Position numbers and translations under genes: made by a program | Part shown: positions 1-6,624 of the stretch, piece by piece | Numbering within the stretch: the stretch's first letter is position 1 | Layout: every line of letters begins with the position of its first letter | Notes under the pieces: generated by a model | What the model saw: the letters and a program-made list of their open reading frames with translations, nothing else | The model's database searches: none | Told to the model about the DNA's origin: nothing | NCBI GenBank assembly: GCA_030670375.1 | Contig: DAOVBT010000096.1 | Coordinates: forward strand, 1-7,159 | Length of the DNA stretch: 7,159 nt | Reading direction: 5' to 3' | Source: Candidatus Aminicenantota bacterium | GTDB lineage: Bacteria > Acidobacteriota > Aminicenantia > Aminicenantales > Aminicenantaceae

Positions 1-528
1 TTCCATCCCAAAATGTTGATTTCCTATCCTCCAGCTCTCCCGTTGGGAATGGAAGGCAATGCCGAATGGATAGAGTTTAAATCTTCCTATATCTTCTCGG
101 AGGAAGAGTTTGTGTCACGGATTAATCCGTTTCTGATCGAAGGAGTTGAGTTTTTTGGATTGAAGTACCTGGAGGAAACAGACGCTCCGATGAACAAGAA
201 GATAAGAGCATTTGTCTATTCTCTAGACCTTCAGAACAAGAAGGTCATCGCGGCCGTTAAAAGTTGCTCCATGATTGAGGGTGCGAATGAGGGTTATTTT
301 GATCATGTCAAAAAAATCGTGAACGATTATTTCAAGAAGAGCAGGGGAGATTCGCTCGAGAAGGTTTCTGTGGATGACACAGAAGGTAAACTGTATTTGA
401 CAATCAAAAATGTCTCTCGAAAAGGAAAAAAGCCTCAAGAGACCGTGGCCTCTGTTTTTGGACTGGAAAATCCTGTTTTTTTGATGGCACGTGAACAGTT
501 CCTTCTTGATAATCAGGTGAAGTCCTAA
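1..528 (+). CDS. DUF2344 / radical SAM-linked protein, C-terminal part (5' end outside window)
   Basis: The frame is open from base 1, reading FHPK before the first ATG at 13, and ends in TAA at 526-528, so 175 residues are visible. The start of the visible part (FHPKMLISYPPALPLGMEG, residues 1-19) matches the conserved 'GFHPxxxxSxxxALPLG' stretch of the TIGR03936/DUF2344 family. The ATG at 13 is therefore internal: it has no ribosome binding site and sits inside the conserved block. The remainder matches the family pattern of a 'G..EW.E......' strand, an 'INPFLIEGVEF' helix and a C-terminal 'VFGL' segment. In known genomes this domain occurs either as a separate gene beside a B12-binding radical SAM protein or fused to its C-terminus (TIGR03960-type). 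Which applies here cannot be seen. Its biochemical role is not established. No clear terminator follows; the next promoter begins 15 nt after the stop. Confidence 0.8.
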   Translation, partial: FHPKMLISYPPALPLGMEGNAEWIEFKSSYIFSEEEFVSRINPFLIEGVEFFGLKYLEETDAPMNKKIRAFVYSLDLQNKKVIAAVKSCSMIEGANEGYFDHVKKIVNDYFKKSRGDSLEKVSVDDTEGKLYLTIKNVSRKGKKPQETVASVFGLENPVFLMAREQFLLDNQVKS

Positions 529-542
529 TCCTAACATTGATA

Positions 543-571
543 TTGACAGGAAGAAAAGTTTACAGTATAAG
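543..571 (+). promoter_or_regulatory. Sigma-70-type promoter for the acyl-CoA dehydrogenase gene
   Basis: A perfect -35 hexamer TTGACA (543-548) is followed after exactly 17 nt by TATAAG (566-571), 5/6 to the -10 consensus. Transcription would start near 578, giving a leader of roughly 88 nt that contains the 21-bp tandem repeat and the TCAGGATAACT word before the ribosome binding site. The position just after the preceding stop codon and upstream of a well-defined gene supports the call. Confidence 0.65.
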
Positions 572-587
572 ATTTTCTAGCAATAAT

Positions 588-629
588 GATGTATGTTTTA
601 TGTATAACGATGTATGTTTTATGTATAAC
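588..629 (+). repeat. Perfect tandem duplication of a 21-bp unit in the acyl-CoA dehydrogenase leader
   Basis: Two identical 21-bp copies abut at 588-608 and 609-629. Each starts GATGTATG, has a TTTT centre and ends ATGTATAAC. The word ATGTAT therefore occurs four times, at 589, 600, 610 and 621, with spacings of 11, 10 and 11 bp, close to one helical turn. The array lies about 10-50 nt downstream of the predicted transcription start. It could be a cooperative protein-binding site, bent DNA, a duplicated leader RNA motif, or simple replication slippage. The duplication is seen directly; the role is inferred. Confidence 0.95.
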
Positions 630-638
630 CTGGGTAGT

Positions 639-649
639 TCAGGATAACT
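639..649 (+). promoter_or_regulatory. TCAGGATAACT word shared with the opt operon leader
   Basis: This 11-nt word lies between the 21-bp repeats and the ribosome binding site. An identical copy occurs on the minus strand at 6631-6641, upstream of the OPT transporter gene. Here it continues to GA, giving a weak TCAG/CTGA dyad around GATAA. A shared regulator site is possible; chance cannot be excluded from two copies. Confidence 0.3.
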
Positions 650-665
650 GATACAGGAGGAAAGA

Positions 666-1817
666 GTGATTGATTTCAGCTTAACAGAAGAACAGATAGC
701 GCTTCAAGAGATGAGTCGAGAGTTTGCCGAAAAGGAAATGAAACCCAATGCAGCCAAGTATGATAAGGGTGATGAGTTTTCCGAAGATGTGATGCAAAAA
801 GCGTTTGATGTGGGATTCCTCACATGCATGATCCCAAAAGAGTACGGGGGCGGAGGGCTCTCCGATGTGGACACGGTCATCATCAGCGAAGAATTGTCTG
901 CGGGATGTGCAGGTATGTATACAACCATGATGGTTAATTCCTTAGCTTATACCCCGATCATTCTTTTCGGAACCGATGAGCAAAAAAAGAAACACCTCAC
1001 TCCTCAGACAGAAAAGATGTCTTTTGCTGCTTTCTGTCTGACTGAGAGGGAAGCAGGCTCAGATGCAGGGTCTTTGAAAACAAAAGCCGTCAAAAAGGGC
1101 GATGAATACGTCATTAACGGATCTAAATGTTTTATCTCCAACGGAGGTATTGCCGGTATGTACACGGTGTTTGCACTGACAAGTCCTGGGAAGGGAGCCC
1201 GTGGAATGAGTGCCTTTATAGTTCCCCGCGAGACTCCGGGTATTATCATCGGGAAGGAAGAGGACAAGATGGGTCACAGGGCCTCGAACACCGTGGAGCT
1301 TTTTTTCGAGGATGTTAAAGTTCCTGTCGAGAATCTATTGGCCAAAGAGGGCATGGGGTTCATCATTGCTATGAGAACACTGGACAAAACACGAGCTCCT
1401 GTGGGAGCTGCCGGCGTGGGAGTTGCCAGAGCTGCGATGGAATATGCTATCGAATACGCCAAAACAAGAATCCAGTTCGGCAAACCCGTTGCCCTTTATC
1501 AAAACACGGCTTTTAAGATCGCTCAAATGGCAACCGAAATAGATGCTGCCCGGCAGCTTGTTTGGCGCGCAGCATGGATGATGGATCAAGGAAAACCCTG
1601 TGGAAAAGAATCCGCAATGGCCAAGATGTACGGATCAGATATTGCCATGAAAGTGACGACAGACGCCCTTCAAATTTTTGGGGGTTATGGGTACATGAAG
1701 GACTATCCGATGGAAAAACTGATGAGGGATGCAAAGTTGCTTCAGATCTACGAAGGAACGAACGAGATCCAAAGACTGGTTATCTCCAGGGAGGTCATCG
1801 GACCGATCAAGAAATAG
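666..1817 (+). CDS. Acyl-CoA dehydrogenase (short-chain/butyryl-CoA type)
   Basis: This 383-residue protein has the normal length of the FAD-dependent acyl-CoA dehydrogenase family, which oxidises acyl-CoA to trans-2-enoyl-CoA and passes electrons to electron-transfer flavoprotein in the cytoplasm. The order is an N-terminal helical domain (from about residue 3, SLTEEQ), the first family signature CLTEREAGSD (124-133), a middle beta domain to about 220, and a C-terminal helical domain with the second signature around QIFGGYGYMKDYPMEK (336-351). The catalytic base is seen as Glu363 in IYEGTNEIQR, as in short- and medium-chain enzymes. DKTR (240-243) is the usual acyl-CoA contact region. The start is GTG at 666, with AGGAGG at 655-660 five nt upstream; the protein then begins MIDFSLTEEQ as expected. 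No etfAB, thiolase or hydratase gene is nearby, so the chain-length preference and pathway stay open. It is transcribed from its own promoter. Confidence 0.93.
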   Translation: MIDFSLTEEQIALQEMSREFAEKEMKPNAAKYDKGDEFSEDVMQKAFDVGFLTCMIPKEYGGGGLSDVDTVIISEELSAGCAGMYTTMMVNSLAYTPIILFGTDEQKKKHLTPQTEKMSFAAFCLTEREAGSDAGSLKTKAVKKGDEYVINGSKCFISNGGIAGMYTVFALTSPGKGARGMSAFIVPRETPGIIIGKEEDKMGHRASNTVELFFEDVKVPVENLLAKEGMGFIIAMRTLDKTRAPVGAAGVGVARAAMEYAIEYAKTRIQFGKPVALYQNTAFKIAQMATEIDAARQLVWRAAWMMDQGKPCGKESAMAKMYGSDIAMKVTTDALQIFGGYGYMKDYPMEKLMRDAKLLQIYEGTNEIQRLVISREVIGPIKK

Positions 1818-2069
1818 AAAAAGTTCAATACATACTCGGAGCCCAGCTCTTATCGGGTTCCCTCGAATGACCACCTGTAAAGAAAGCTTGGTTAGGTTGG
1901 GTCGGGGTCCTCATTGTTGCTTTAAACATATCTGATGTCTTTTGCCATTAGAGTTTAGCCTTACAAAATGGAAAAGAATTATTATTTAGACAGGGAAGAT
2001 AGAGAGAATCAAAAAGGGGAAATAAAAGTGGGTTTGCAGGAAATTGTGTTCAGTGTAGAAAGAGATTCT
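1818..2069. other. Gene-free gap between convergent acyl-CoA dehydrogenase and exbD genes
   Basis: No supported gene was found on either strand. The part from about 1968 is purine-rich on the plus strand. An 8-bp inverted repeat, AGAGAATC (2003-2010) and GATTCTCT (2064-2071), brackets the exbD stop codon with a 53-nt spacer. It is too widely spaced to be a clear terminator. The gap should hold the transcription ends of both genes. Confidence 0.5.
1838..1861 (+). terminator. Weak stem-loop after the acyl-CoA dehydrogenase gene
   Basis: GGAGCCC (1838-1844) can pair with GGGTTCC (1855-1861), a 7-bp stem with one G-T pair and a 10-nt loop, about 20 nt after the stop codon. No T-run follows, so it is not a convincing intrinsic terminator. 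It may protect the 3' end, assist Rho-dependent termination, or be chance. Confidence 0.25.
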
Positions 2070-2468
2070 CTATTGAATATCTTCCTCTGTGAAATATTCG
2101 GGGATTATGCCTATGACTTCCACACCAGCTCCTTTTGCGAGGTCTAGGAGTTCAATGATTTTGCTAAAAGGAAGCTTAGCATCGGCTCGTATGAATGCAG
2201 TCTTTTCCTGACGAGTGGCATAAATACGTCTGAGTTCGTCTCCGACGTCGGCCATTGTCCATAGTTTCTTATTGATATCTACTCGATCACCCTTCAATAA
2301 CGTCATAACGATCAAACTGCCTGGCGTGGAGCTTGTATCCTGAGTCGTTTCGGGGAGCTTTACGTCGAATCCTTTTTGAACTGTGGGTGTGAGAACCATA
2401 AAAATGATGATGAGAACCAATAAGACATCGCATAAGGGAACCACATTGGGCTCAGCTTTTCCTGCCAT
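2070..2468 (-). CDS. exbD: ExbD/TolR-family biopolymer transport protein
   Basis: This 132-residue protein is a typical ExbD: a very short cytoplasmic N-terminus, one membrane helix (about residues 12-28, LCDVLLVLIIIFMVLTP) and a periplasmic domain ending in the conserved pattern AFIRADAKLPFSKII (91-105) followed by VEVIGIIPE. Asp14, inside the helix after VPLC, is the residue that in this family carries protons through the ExbB or TolQ pentamer to power TonB or TolA across the envelope. The start ATG at 2468-2466 has AGGAGG (2479-2474) 5 nt upstream. Unusually, no exbB/tolQ or tonB gene adjoins it: upstream is a divergent gene and downstream a convergent one, so it seems to be a single-gene unit with its own promoter. 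It may pair with an ExbB encoded elsewhere. Assignment to ExbD rather than TolR is by general likeness. Confidence 0.9.
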   Translation of the reverse strand: MAGKAEPNVVPLCDVLLVLIIIFMVLTPTVQKGFDVKLPETTQDTSSTPGSLIVMTLLKGDRVDINKKLWTMADVGDELRRIYATRQEKTAFIRADAKLPFSKIIELLDLAKGAGVEVIGIIPEYFTEEDIQ

Positions 2469-2504
2469 TCCTTCCTCCTACTTTACTCCGTATGCTAGCA
2501 AATT

Positions 2505-2534
2505 ATTGTATGATAATCCCTTCAGGTTTGTCAA
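2505..2534 (-). promoter_or_regulatory. Promoter for exbD, with inverted repeat over the -10
   Basis: On the minus strand TTGACA (2534-2529) is followed after 18 nt by TACAAT (2510-2505), 6/6 and 5/6 to consensus. The start would be near 2498, about 30 nt before the exbD start codon. The -10 lies within an inverted repeat ATTAT (2502-2506) / ATAAT (2513-2517). The right half continues the word TGATAAT (2511-2517), which equals one half-site of the 7-1-7 Fur box. The matching second half is absent, so Fur control is only a suggestion. Confidence 0.6.
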
Positions 2535-2536
2535 TG

Positions 2537-2624
2537 AAAAAAGAGGACGGTTCTATTTTTTTTTCGTTGCTTACATAAAAGGCCAAATATTACAGAAAAT
2601 AAAAATAGATCCGTCCCCTTTTTT
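2537..2624. repeat. Palindromic REP/MITE-like element between divergent promoters
   Basis: A 24-bp arm at 2537-2560 and its reverse complement at 2601-2624 match at 22 of 24 positions, separated by 40 bp. The arms run from an A-tract through GGACGG and TCTA to a T-tract, so transcripts of either strand could fold into a long hairpin. A further related word, TCTGTCC, occurs at 2655-2661. Such A/T-flanked GGGGACGG palindromes resemble small dispersed elements of REP or MITE type found between genes. That likeness is from general knowledge, and copy number cannot be seen here. The left arm begins only 2 bp from the exbD -35 box. Confidence 0.65.
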
Positions 2625-2669
2625 TCACTTTTTTTCATCCTTTTTCTTTTTTCATCTGTCCTAGATAAA

Positions 2670-2698
2670 TTGATTTTTTTTGTTTGGAAAGGTATATT
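2670..2698 (+). promoter_or_regulatory. Promoter for the TIGR04076-type gene
   Basis: TTGATT (2670-2675) is followed after 17 nt by TATATT (2693-2698). Transcription would begin near 2705, leaving a leader of under 20 nt that is almost entirely ribosome binding site (AGGAGG at 2714-2719) before the ATG at 2724. Confidence 0.55.
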
Positions 2699-2723
2699 GG
2701 TGAAGTAAAAAAGAGGAGGAAAA

Positions 2724-2993
2724 ATGAAGGAACTAAAGGTCGAAGTCGTGGAGATTAAAGAACGGTGTGGAGCAAGGCACAAAGTCGGAGATTATTTTTT
2801 CATAAGAGGAGAAGGAACGATCGAAATACCCGGGGAGAAAAAGGTTTGCCTTTACGCCTTGAACAGCCTTTTTCCTTTCCTGACTACGAAGCAAAGGGAG
2901 GATGAGCTTCCGCATGATGATTGGATCGCTGAGACAGAAATCCTTTGTTGCCCGGATCCAAAAGGAGTCGTGTTCAAAGTCAGCAGAATCTAG
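2724..2993 (+). CDS. TIGR04076-family small protein, function unknown
   Basis: This 89-residue soluble protein fits the TIGR04076 pattern: an N-terminal beta strand (KVEVVEIKERC), the motif C15...HKVGD (19-23), a Cys42-LYALNSLFPFL helix (42-53) and a C-terminal CCPDPKGVVFKV (75-86). Conserved cysteines at 15, 42 and 75/76 with His19 suggest a metal or redox site, but no activity is known for the family. The start ATG at 2724 follows AGGAGG (2714-2719) at 4 nt. It has its own promoter, diverges from exbD and converges on cstA. Its stop codon overlaps the cstA stop within the palindrome CTAG (2990-2993). The neighbours do not reveal its role. Confidence 0.8.
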   Translation: MKELKVEVVEIKERCGARHKVGDYFFIRGEGTIEIPGEKKVCLYALNSLFPFLTTKQREDELPHDDWIAETEILCCPDPKGVVFKVSRI

Positions 2994-4648
2994 TTTCTGG
3001 CCTTTAAGTTGAATAAAATATGGCGTGCATCATAGACTATGACAAAGGCCAGTCCTATCAATAGAATAGCAACTCCGGCCAAAAGATAACGTCCGTCCTT
3101 AAAAAATTTCATTCCCTGATAAAAAAGAGCTGTCAGAGTTGTCAGGAGCATGAAGTAGGCTGGATATAGGGTGTACTTTTTGGGCCTTTTAATCGCCACG
3201 AGATAGGATGAAACCACGATCAAAGCCAATGCGGCTACCAGTTGGTTCGAAGCTCCAAAAACGGGCCATATGGCTTTATAACCTTCGGTAGCTCCCAGTA
3301 AAGCGGCAAAAACAAGAATTGCCGATGAGGCTGCCCACCTGTTTTTAAATATAGGCGCCTTTTTTTCGAGTAGCTCAGAGAATATGAGTCGACCGAGTCT
3401 TGTTCCGGTATCCAGGGTTGTGAGAACAAATGCATTCAGCATGACCATACCAAAAAAAGAACCTATGGCCAGAGTGATGCCTGGAAGAGTAGAGATTATC
3501 CTCCCATAACCCATGGCAAAGGCCTTGATCGGATCTCCTACCGATGTCATCAGGTACTGGAAGCCGAACTGGTTTTCTGCCCCTGAGGGATCCCAGGTCA
3601 AAACACCCGCTGCAATGAATATGACGAGACCTGCCAAAGCCGCCTCCGTTACCATTCCGCCAAATCCGATCAGTTTGCCCGAAACCTCATCCGGGAGCTG
3701 TTTGGACGTCGTTCCCGCTGCCACAATCGAGTGAAAACCCGATATGGCCCCGCAGGCGATGATAACAAAAAGCATCGGCCAGAGAGGTCCCCCTTTACTC
3801 GTGAAAGATACAAAGGCCGGAGCATGGATAGATGGCTGAAATACGATTAGACCGAGATAACCCAATCCCAGACCGAGAAAGAGGATCCAAGTGCTGATAT
3901 AGTCGCGAGGTTGGAGGAGGAACCACACCGGAAGGGATGAAGCGAATAAGCTGTATATGATCAGAATAAAAAACCAAAAATTGTGGCTGGACATGCCCAA
4001 TACATTTGCAGGAAGTTCCACAGGCATAAGCTCTCCCAAATAGATCAAGAGAAAAAGAACGGCGACGGCGATTAGTGTGGCTACAGGAGTCGGGATGCCT
4101 TTTTTGTAAATCAACCATCCGAATATCATGGCCAGAAAGACCAATCCGAATGTGGGAATCACGATTTCCGGTTGGGACACCAAAGTCCGGGAGGCCACAA
4201 CGGCGAATACAGAGATGACCAAGGCCAAGGCAAACCAGAGGAAGAGGGAGAAGATGATTTTTGTTCGCACTCCCAGCGTTTTTGCGGAAATATCTCCTAA
4301 GGAGGTTCCTTTATTCTGAACAGAGGTCATCAGCGATGTGTAGTCGTGGACAGCCCCAAGGAACACACTTCCTAAAGCCACCCAAAGAAGAGCTCCTAAC
4401 CAACCGAAATACAGAACACCCAGCAAAGGCCCAATGATAGGACCGGCTCCAGCGATGGAGGAAAAATGGTGGCCGAAAAGGAGGGATTTTTTTGCCGGAG
4501 AGTAGTCGATCCCATCATTCATTTCCTGTGCCGGGGTCGGGCGGGTTTTGTCGATTTGAAGGACTTTTTTTTCGATGAAACTGCCATAAACCTTGTAACC
4601 CAGGAATAACCAAAGGATGAGGACAAAGGCAATGATCAGGATGTTCAT
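2990..4648 (-). CDS. cstA: CstA-family carbon starvation / peptide or pyruvate transporter
   Basis: This 552-residue integral membrane protein is clearly CstA family. Family motifs in order are the DGIDY...P segment (45-51), LFGHHFSSIAGAGPIIGP (57-74), GAVHDY (98-103), WFLLQPRDYIS (242-252), SGFHSIVAAGTTSKQL (303-318), TTLDTGTRLGR (410-420) and WPVFGASNQL (461-470). Hydrophobic segments fill most of the chain, consistent with well over ten membrane helices. It is shorter than the roughly 700-residue E. coli CstA and BtsT, and resembles the compact form found in many other bacteria. E. coli relatives take up peptides (CstA) or pyruvate (BtsT); the substrate here is not determined. The start ATG at 4648-4646 is 5 nt after the stop of the upstream OPT gene, with no strong ribosome binding site, so translational coupling is likely. 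The stop overlaps that of the convergent small gene. Confidence 0.92.
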   Translation of the reverse strand: MNILIIAFVLILWLFLGYKVYGSFIEKKVLQIDKTRPTPAQEMNDGIDYSPAKKSLLFGHHFSSIAGAGPIIGPLLGVLYFGWLGALLWVALGSVFLGAVHDYTSLMTSVQNKGTSLGDISAKTLGVRTKIIFSLFLWFALALVISVFAVVASRTLVSQPEIVIPTFGLVFLAMIFGWLIYKKGIPTPVATLIAVAVLFLLIYLGELMPVELPANVLGMSSHNFWFFILIIYSLFASSLPVWFLLQPRDYISTWILFLGLGLGYLGLIVFQPSIHAPAFVSFTSKGGPLWPMLFVIIACGAISGFHSIVAAGTTSKQLPDEVSGKLIGFGGMVTEAALAGLVIFIAAGVLTWDPSGAENQFGFQYLMTSVGDPIKAFAMGYGRIISTLPGITLAIGSFFGMVMLNAFVLTTLDTGTRLGRLIFSELLEKKAPIFKNRWAASSAILVFAALLGATEGYKAIWPVFGASNQLVAALALIVVSSYLVAIKRPKKYTLYPAYFMLLTTLTALFYQGMKFFKDGRYLLAGVAILLIGLAFVIVYDARHILFNLKARN

Positions 4649-4653
4649 CTCAG

Positions 4654-6558
4654 TTACTTTCGCGTTTTATAAATTATAAAAGCCACCATACAGAAAAAGG
4701 TGGTCAAAGCAATAAAATCGCCAAGATTGCCAGGCCAGACAAGCCCGATTCCTTCAGGTGTGGCTTTTGTAATAAAAGCATATGCCGCTACTCCTACCAT
4801 TGCGATCCCTTCCCCTGCGATAAATCCCGATCCTAGAAGAATGCCTGTTTCTCCTGTTTTTTCCTTGAGTTCTTTGTCATCGCCCGCTCTTTTCTCGACA
4901 AAGTACCGGACAAGGCCTCCCACATATATCGGTGTCATCGTGGATAGGGGCAAGTATATGCCAACGGCAAACGGAAGAGAGGGTACTCCAAGCAATTCAG
5001 CCATGATAGCGAATGATCCGCCTATCATAACCAATCCCCAAGGAAGATCTCCTCCGAGCACGCCCTCGATCACGGTCTTCATCAAGGTGGCTTGGGGCGC
5101 GGCCAGTGCTTCTGATCCGAATGTAAAGGCTTCTCCCAGTAGCCAGACAACCGCTGCGATGGCAAAAGCGGAGGTGACGACGCCGATCAATTCTGATGTC
5201 TGTTGCCTTTTGGGAGTGGCTCCTATGATGTAGCCGGCTTTGAGGTCTTGCGAGATATCGCCGGCGATAGATGCCGACACGGCAACAACAGTGCCTATGG
5301 TGAGGGCTGTCACTTGCCCCATGGCATCTGTCCAACCTAATGCAAAAAACAACAAGCTTGTCCCGAGGAGCGTCACGATGGTCATACCAGAGGTGGGATT
5401 GGAAGTGACTCCCACCATGCCCACGATTCGGGAAGAAACCGTCACAAAACAAAAGGCAAATATCGCGATGCATACGGCTGCGATCATTCTAACAAGAATG
5501 GAAGTGTCCATGCCGAGGGTTTGCGGGGAGAGGACGAGGAGAATGATGACGACCAGAACACCGATTCCGAGCACGGTTATCGGCAGGTCGGTTTGTGTTC
5601 TTTTTCTTAAGGCTTGGGCATTGTCCTTTTTGAGGCTGACATCTTTTATTCCCATCTTCAGGGCATTGTACATCGTGGGAATGGCTTTTATGACTGCGAT
5701 TATGCCAGCCACAGCCACCGCACCCGCTCCGATCACCCGGATGTATTTATCCCAGATCTGTTCAGGTGTCATCTCAGCTATTGGAAGAATTTTTTCGGGA
5801 AACAACGGGACATTCAGGTTTTCCCCAAAGTAGGCTATCATGGGAATGACACCGAGCCAGGATAGGAGCCCGCCGGCCACCATGATAGCAGCGATTCGTG
5901 GGCCTAATATGTATCCCACACCGAGCAGAGCCGGCATCGGCTCTCCGCCCAATTTGGCTTTTTTCAGCACCGGGAGGGTGACATGAATTTTTTCCGGCCA
6001 AAGGTGCAAAAACCGGACACAAGTTGTGTAAATCGCGCCTATTCCTAGGCCGAAGAATATATTTTTGGCTTTTGCTCCACCTTCCTCAGCAGAAATGAGA
6101 ACCTGAGCGGCTGCCGTGCCTTCCGGATAGGGAAGAACTCCGTGCTCTTTTACGATCAAGGCTCTTCTCAGCGGAATCATGAAAAGCACACCCAGGACAC
6201 CGCCGAGCAGGGCTAACGTGCCCATTTTGAATATGCTGGGATTGAATCCCCAGAGGAAAAGAGCAGGGATGGTGAATATCAGTCCTGATGCCAAAGAAGA
6301 ACTTGCCGAGCCCGTCGTTTGAGCGATATTGCTATCTAAAATGGAACTTTTTCCCAGGATCGGAGTCAAAACTTTAAAAACGGCTACAGCGATGACCGCC
6401 AAAGGGATGGCCGTGGAAATCGTGAGACCGACATGCAATCCCAAATAAGCATTGGCTGATCCAAAAATCACGCCAAAAACTGCTCCGACGATAACACCTC
6501 TGAGCGTCCAATCTTTATAAGATGTGTCTTCGGGAACGTAGGGTTGAAATTCTGACAT
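4654..6558 (-). CDS. OPT-family oligopeptide transporter
   Basis: This 634-residue membrane protein belongs to the prokaryotic branch of the OPT (oligopeptide transporter / yellow-stripe-like) family, of normal length. A short polar N-terminus (to about residue 19) leads into helices starting GVIVGAVFGV (21-30) and AYLGLHVGLTIS (37-48). Family landmarks are NIAQTTGSAS (77-86), the block RRALIVKEHGVLPYPEGTAA (131-150) and a C-terminal SGFIAGEG segment before the last helices. A charged loop with IKDVSLKKDNAQALRKR lies near the middle. Characterised relatives are proton-coupled symporters of short peptides or metal chelates; the bacterial substrate is mostly unknown. The start ATG at 6558-6556 has AAAGGA (6573-6568) 9 nt upstream. 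It is first in a two-gene operon with cstA, suggesting a joint role in peptide or organic acid uptake. Confidence 0.92.
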   Translation of the reverse strand: MSEFQPYVPEDTSYKDWTLRGVIVGAVFGVIFGSANAYLGLHVGLTISTAIPLAVIAVAVFKVLTPILGKSSILDSNIAQTTGSASSSLASGLIFTIPALFLWGFNPSIFKMGTLALLGGVLGVLFMIPLRRALIVKEHGVLPYPEGTAAAQVLISAEEGGAKAKNIFFGLGIGAIYTTCVRFLHLWPEKIHVTLPVLKKAKLGGEPMPALLGVGYILGPRIAAIMVAGGLLSWLGVIPMIAYFGENLNVPLFPEKILPIAEMTPEQIWDKYIRVIGAGAVAVAGIIAVIKAIPTMYNALKMGIKDVSLKKDNAQALRKRTQTDLPITVLGIGVLVVIILLVLSPQTLGMDTSILVRMIAAVCIAIFAFCFVTVSSRIVGMVGVTSNPTSGMTIVTLLGTSLLFFALGWTDAMGQVTALTIGTVVAVSASIAGDISQDLKAGYIIGATPKRQQTSELIGVVTSAFAIAAVVWLLGEAFTFGSEALAAPQATLMKTVIEGVLGGDLPWGLVMIGGSFAIMAELLGVPSLPFAVGIYLPLSTMTPIYVGGLVRYFVEKRAGDDKELKEKTGETGILLGSGFIAGEGIAMVGVAAYAFITKATPEGIGLVWPGNLGDFIALTTFFCMVAFIIYKTRK

Positions 6559-6624
6559 TGTGGCTATCCTTTTCTACCTGCGCTATTCATAAAAAATGCC
6601 GATGCTTTTTTTACTACAGCAATA

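Noticed and set aside
13..15. ATG at 13 as the true start of the first gene
   Set aside because: The frame is open to base 1, no ribosome binding site is visible, and the ATG lies inside the conserved FHPK/ALPLG block of DUF2344.
1830..1875. tRNA-like GGTTC...CGAAT string after the acyl-CoA dehydrogenase gene
   Set aside because: No T-arm, anticodon arm or acceptor stem can be folded around it.
1968..2147. 59-residue plus-strand reading frame starting MEKNYYLDRED
   Set aside because: No ribosome binding site; its second half is antisense to the conserved exbD C-terminus, and it resembles no family I know.
2619..2650. T-rich tracts as an intrinsic terminator
   Set aside because: They lie between two divergent promoters with no gene ending there; the adjacent hairpin is better explained as an inverted-repeat element.
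2383..2664. Plus-strand frame across the exbD start and the T-rich intergenic region
   Set aside because: It overlaps exbD in antisense and then reads low-complexity T-tracts (poly-Phe), so it is not a credible protein.
4700..5233. Long plus-strand open frames across the OPT gene (4700-5233, 5240-5833)
   Set aside because: Antisense shadows of a clearly recognised membrane protein; no start signals and no family likeness.
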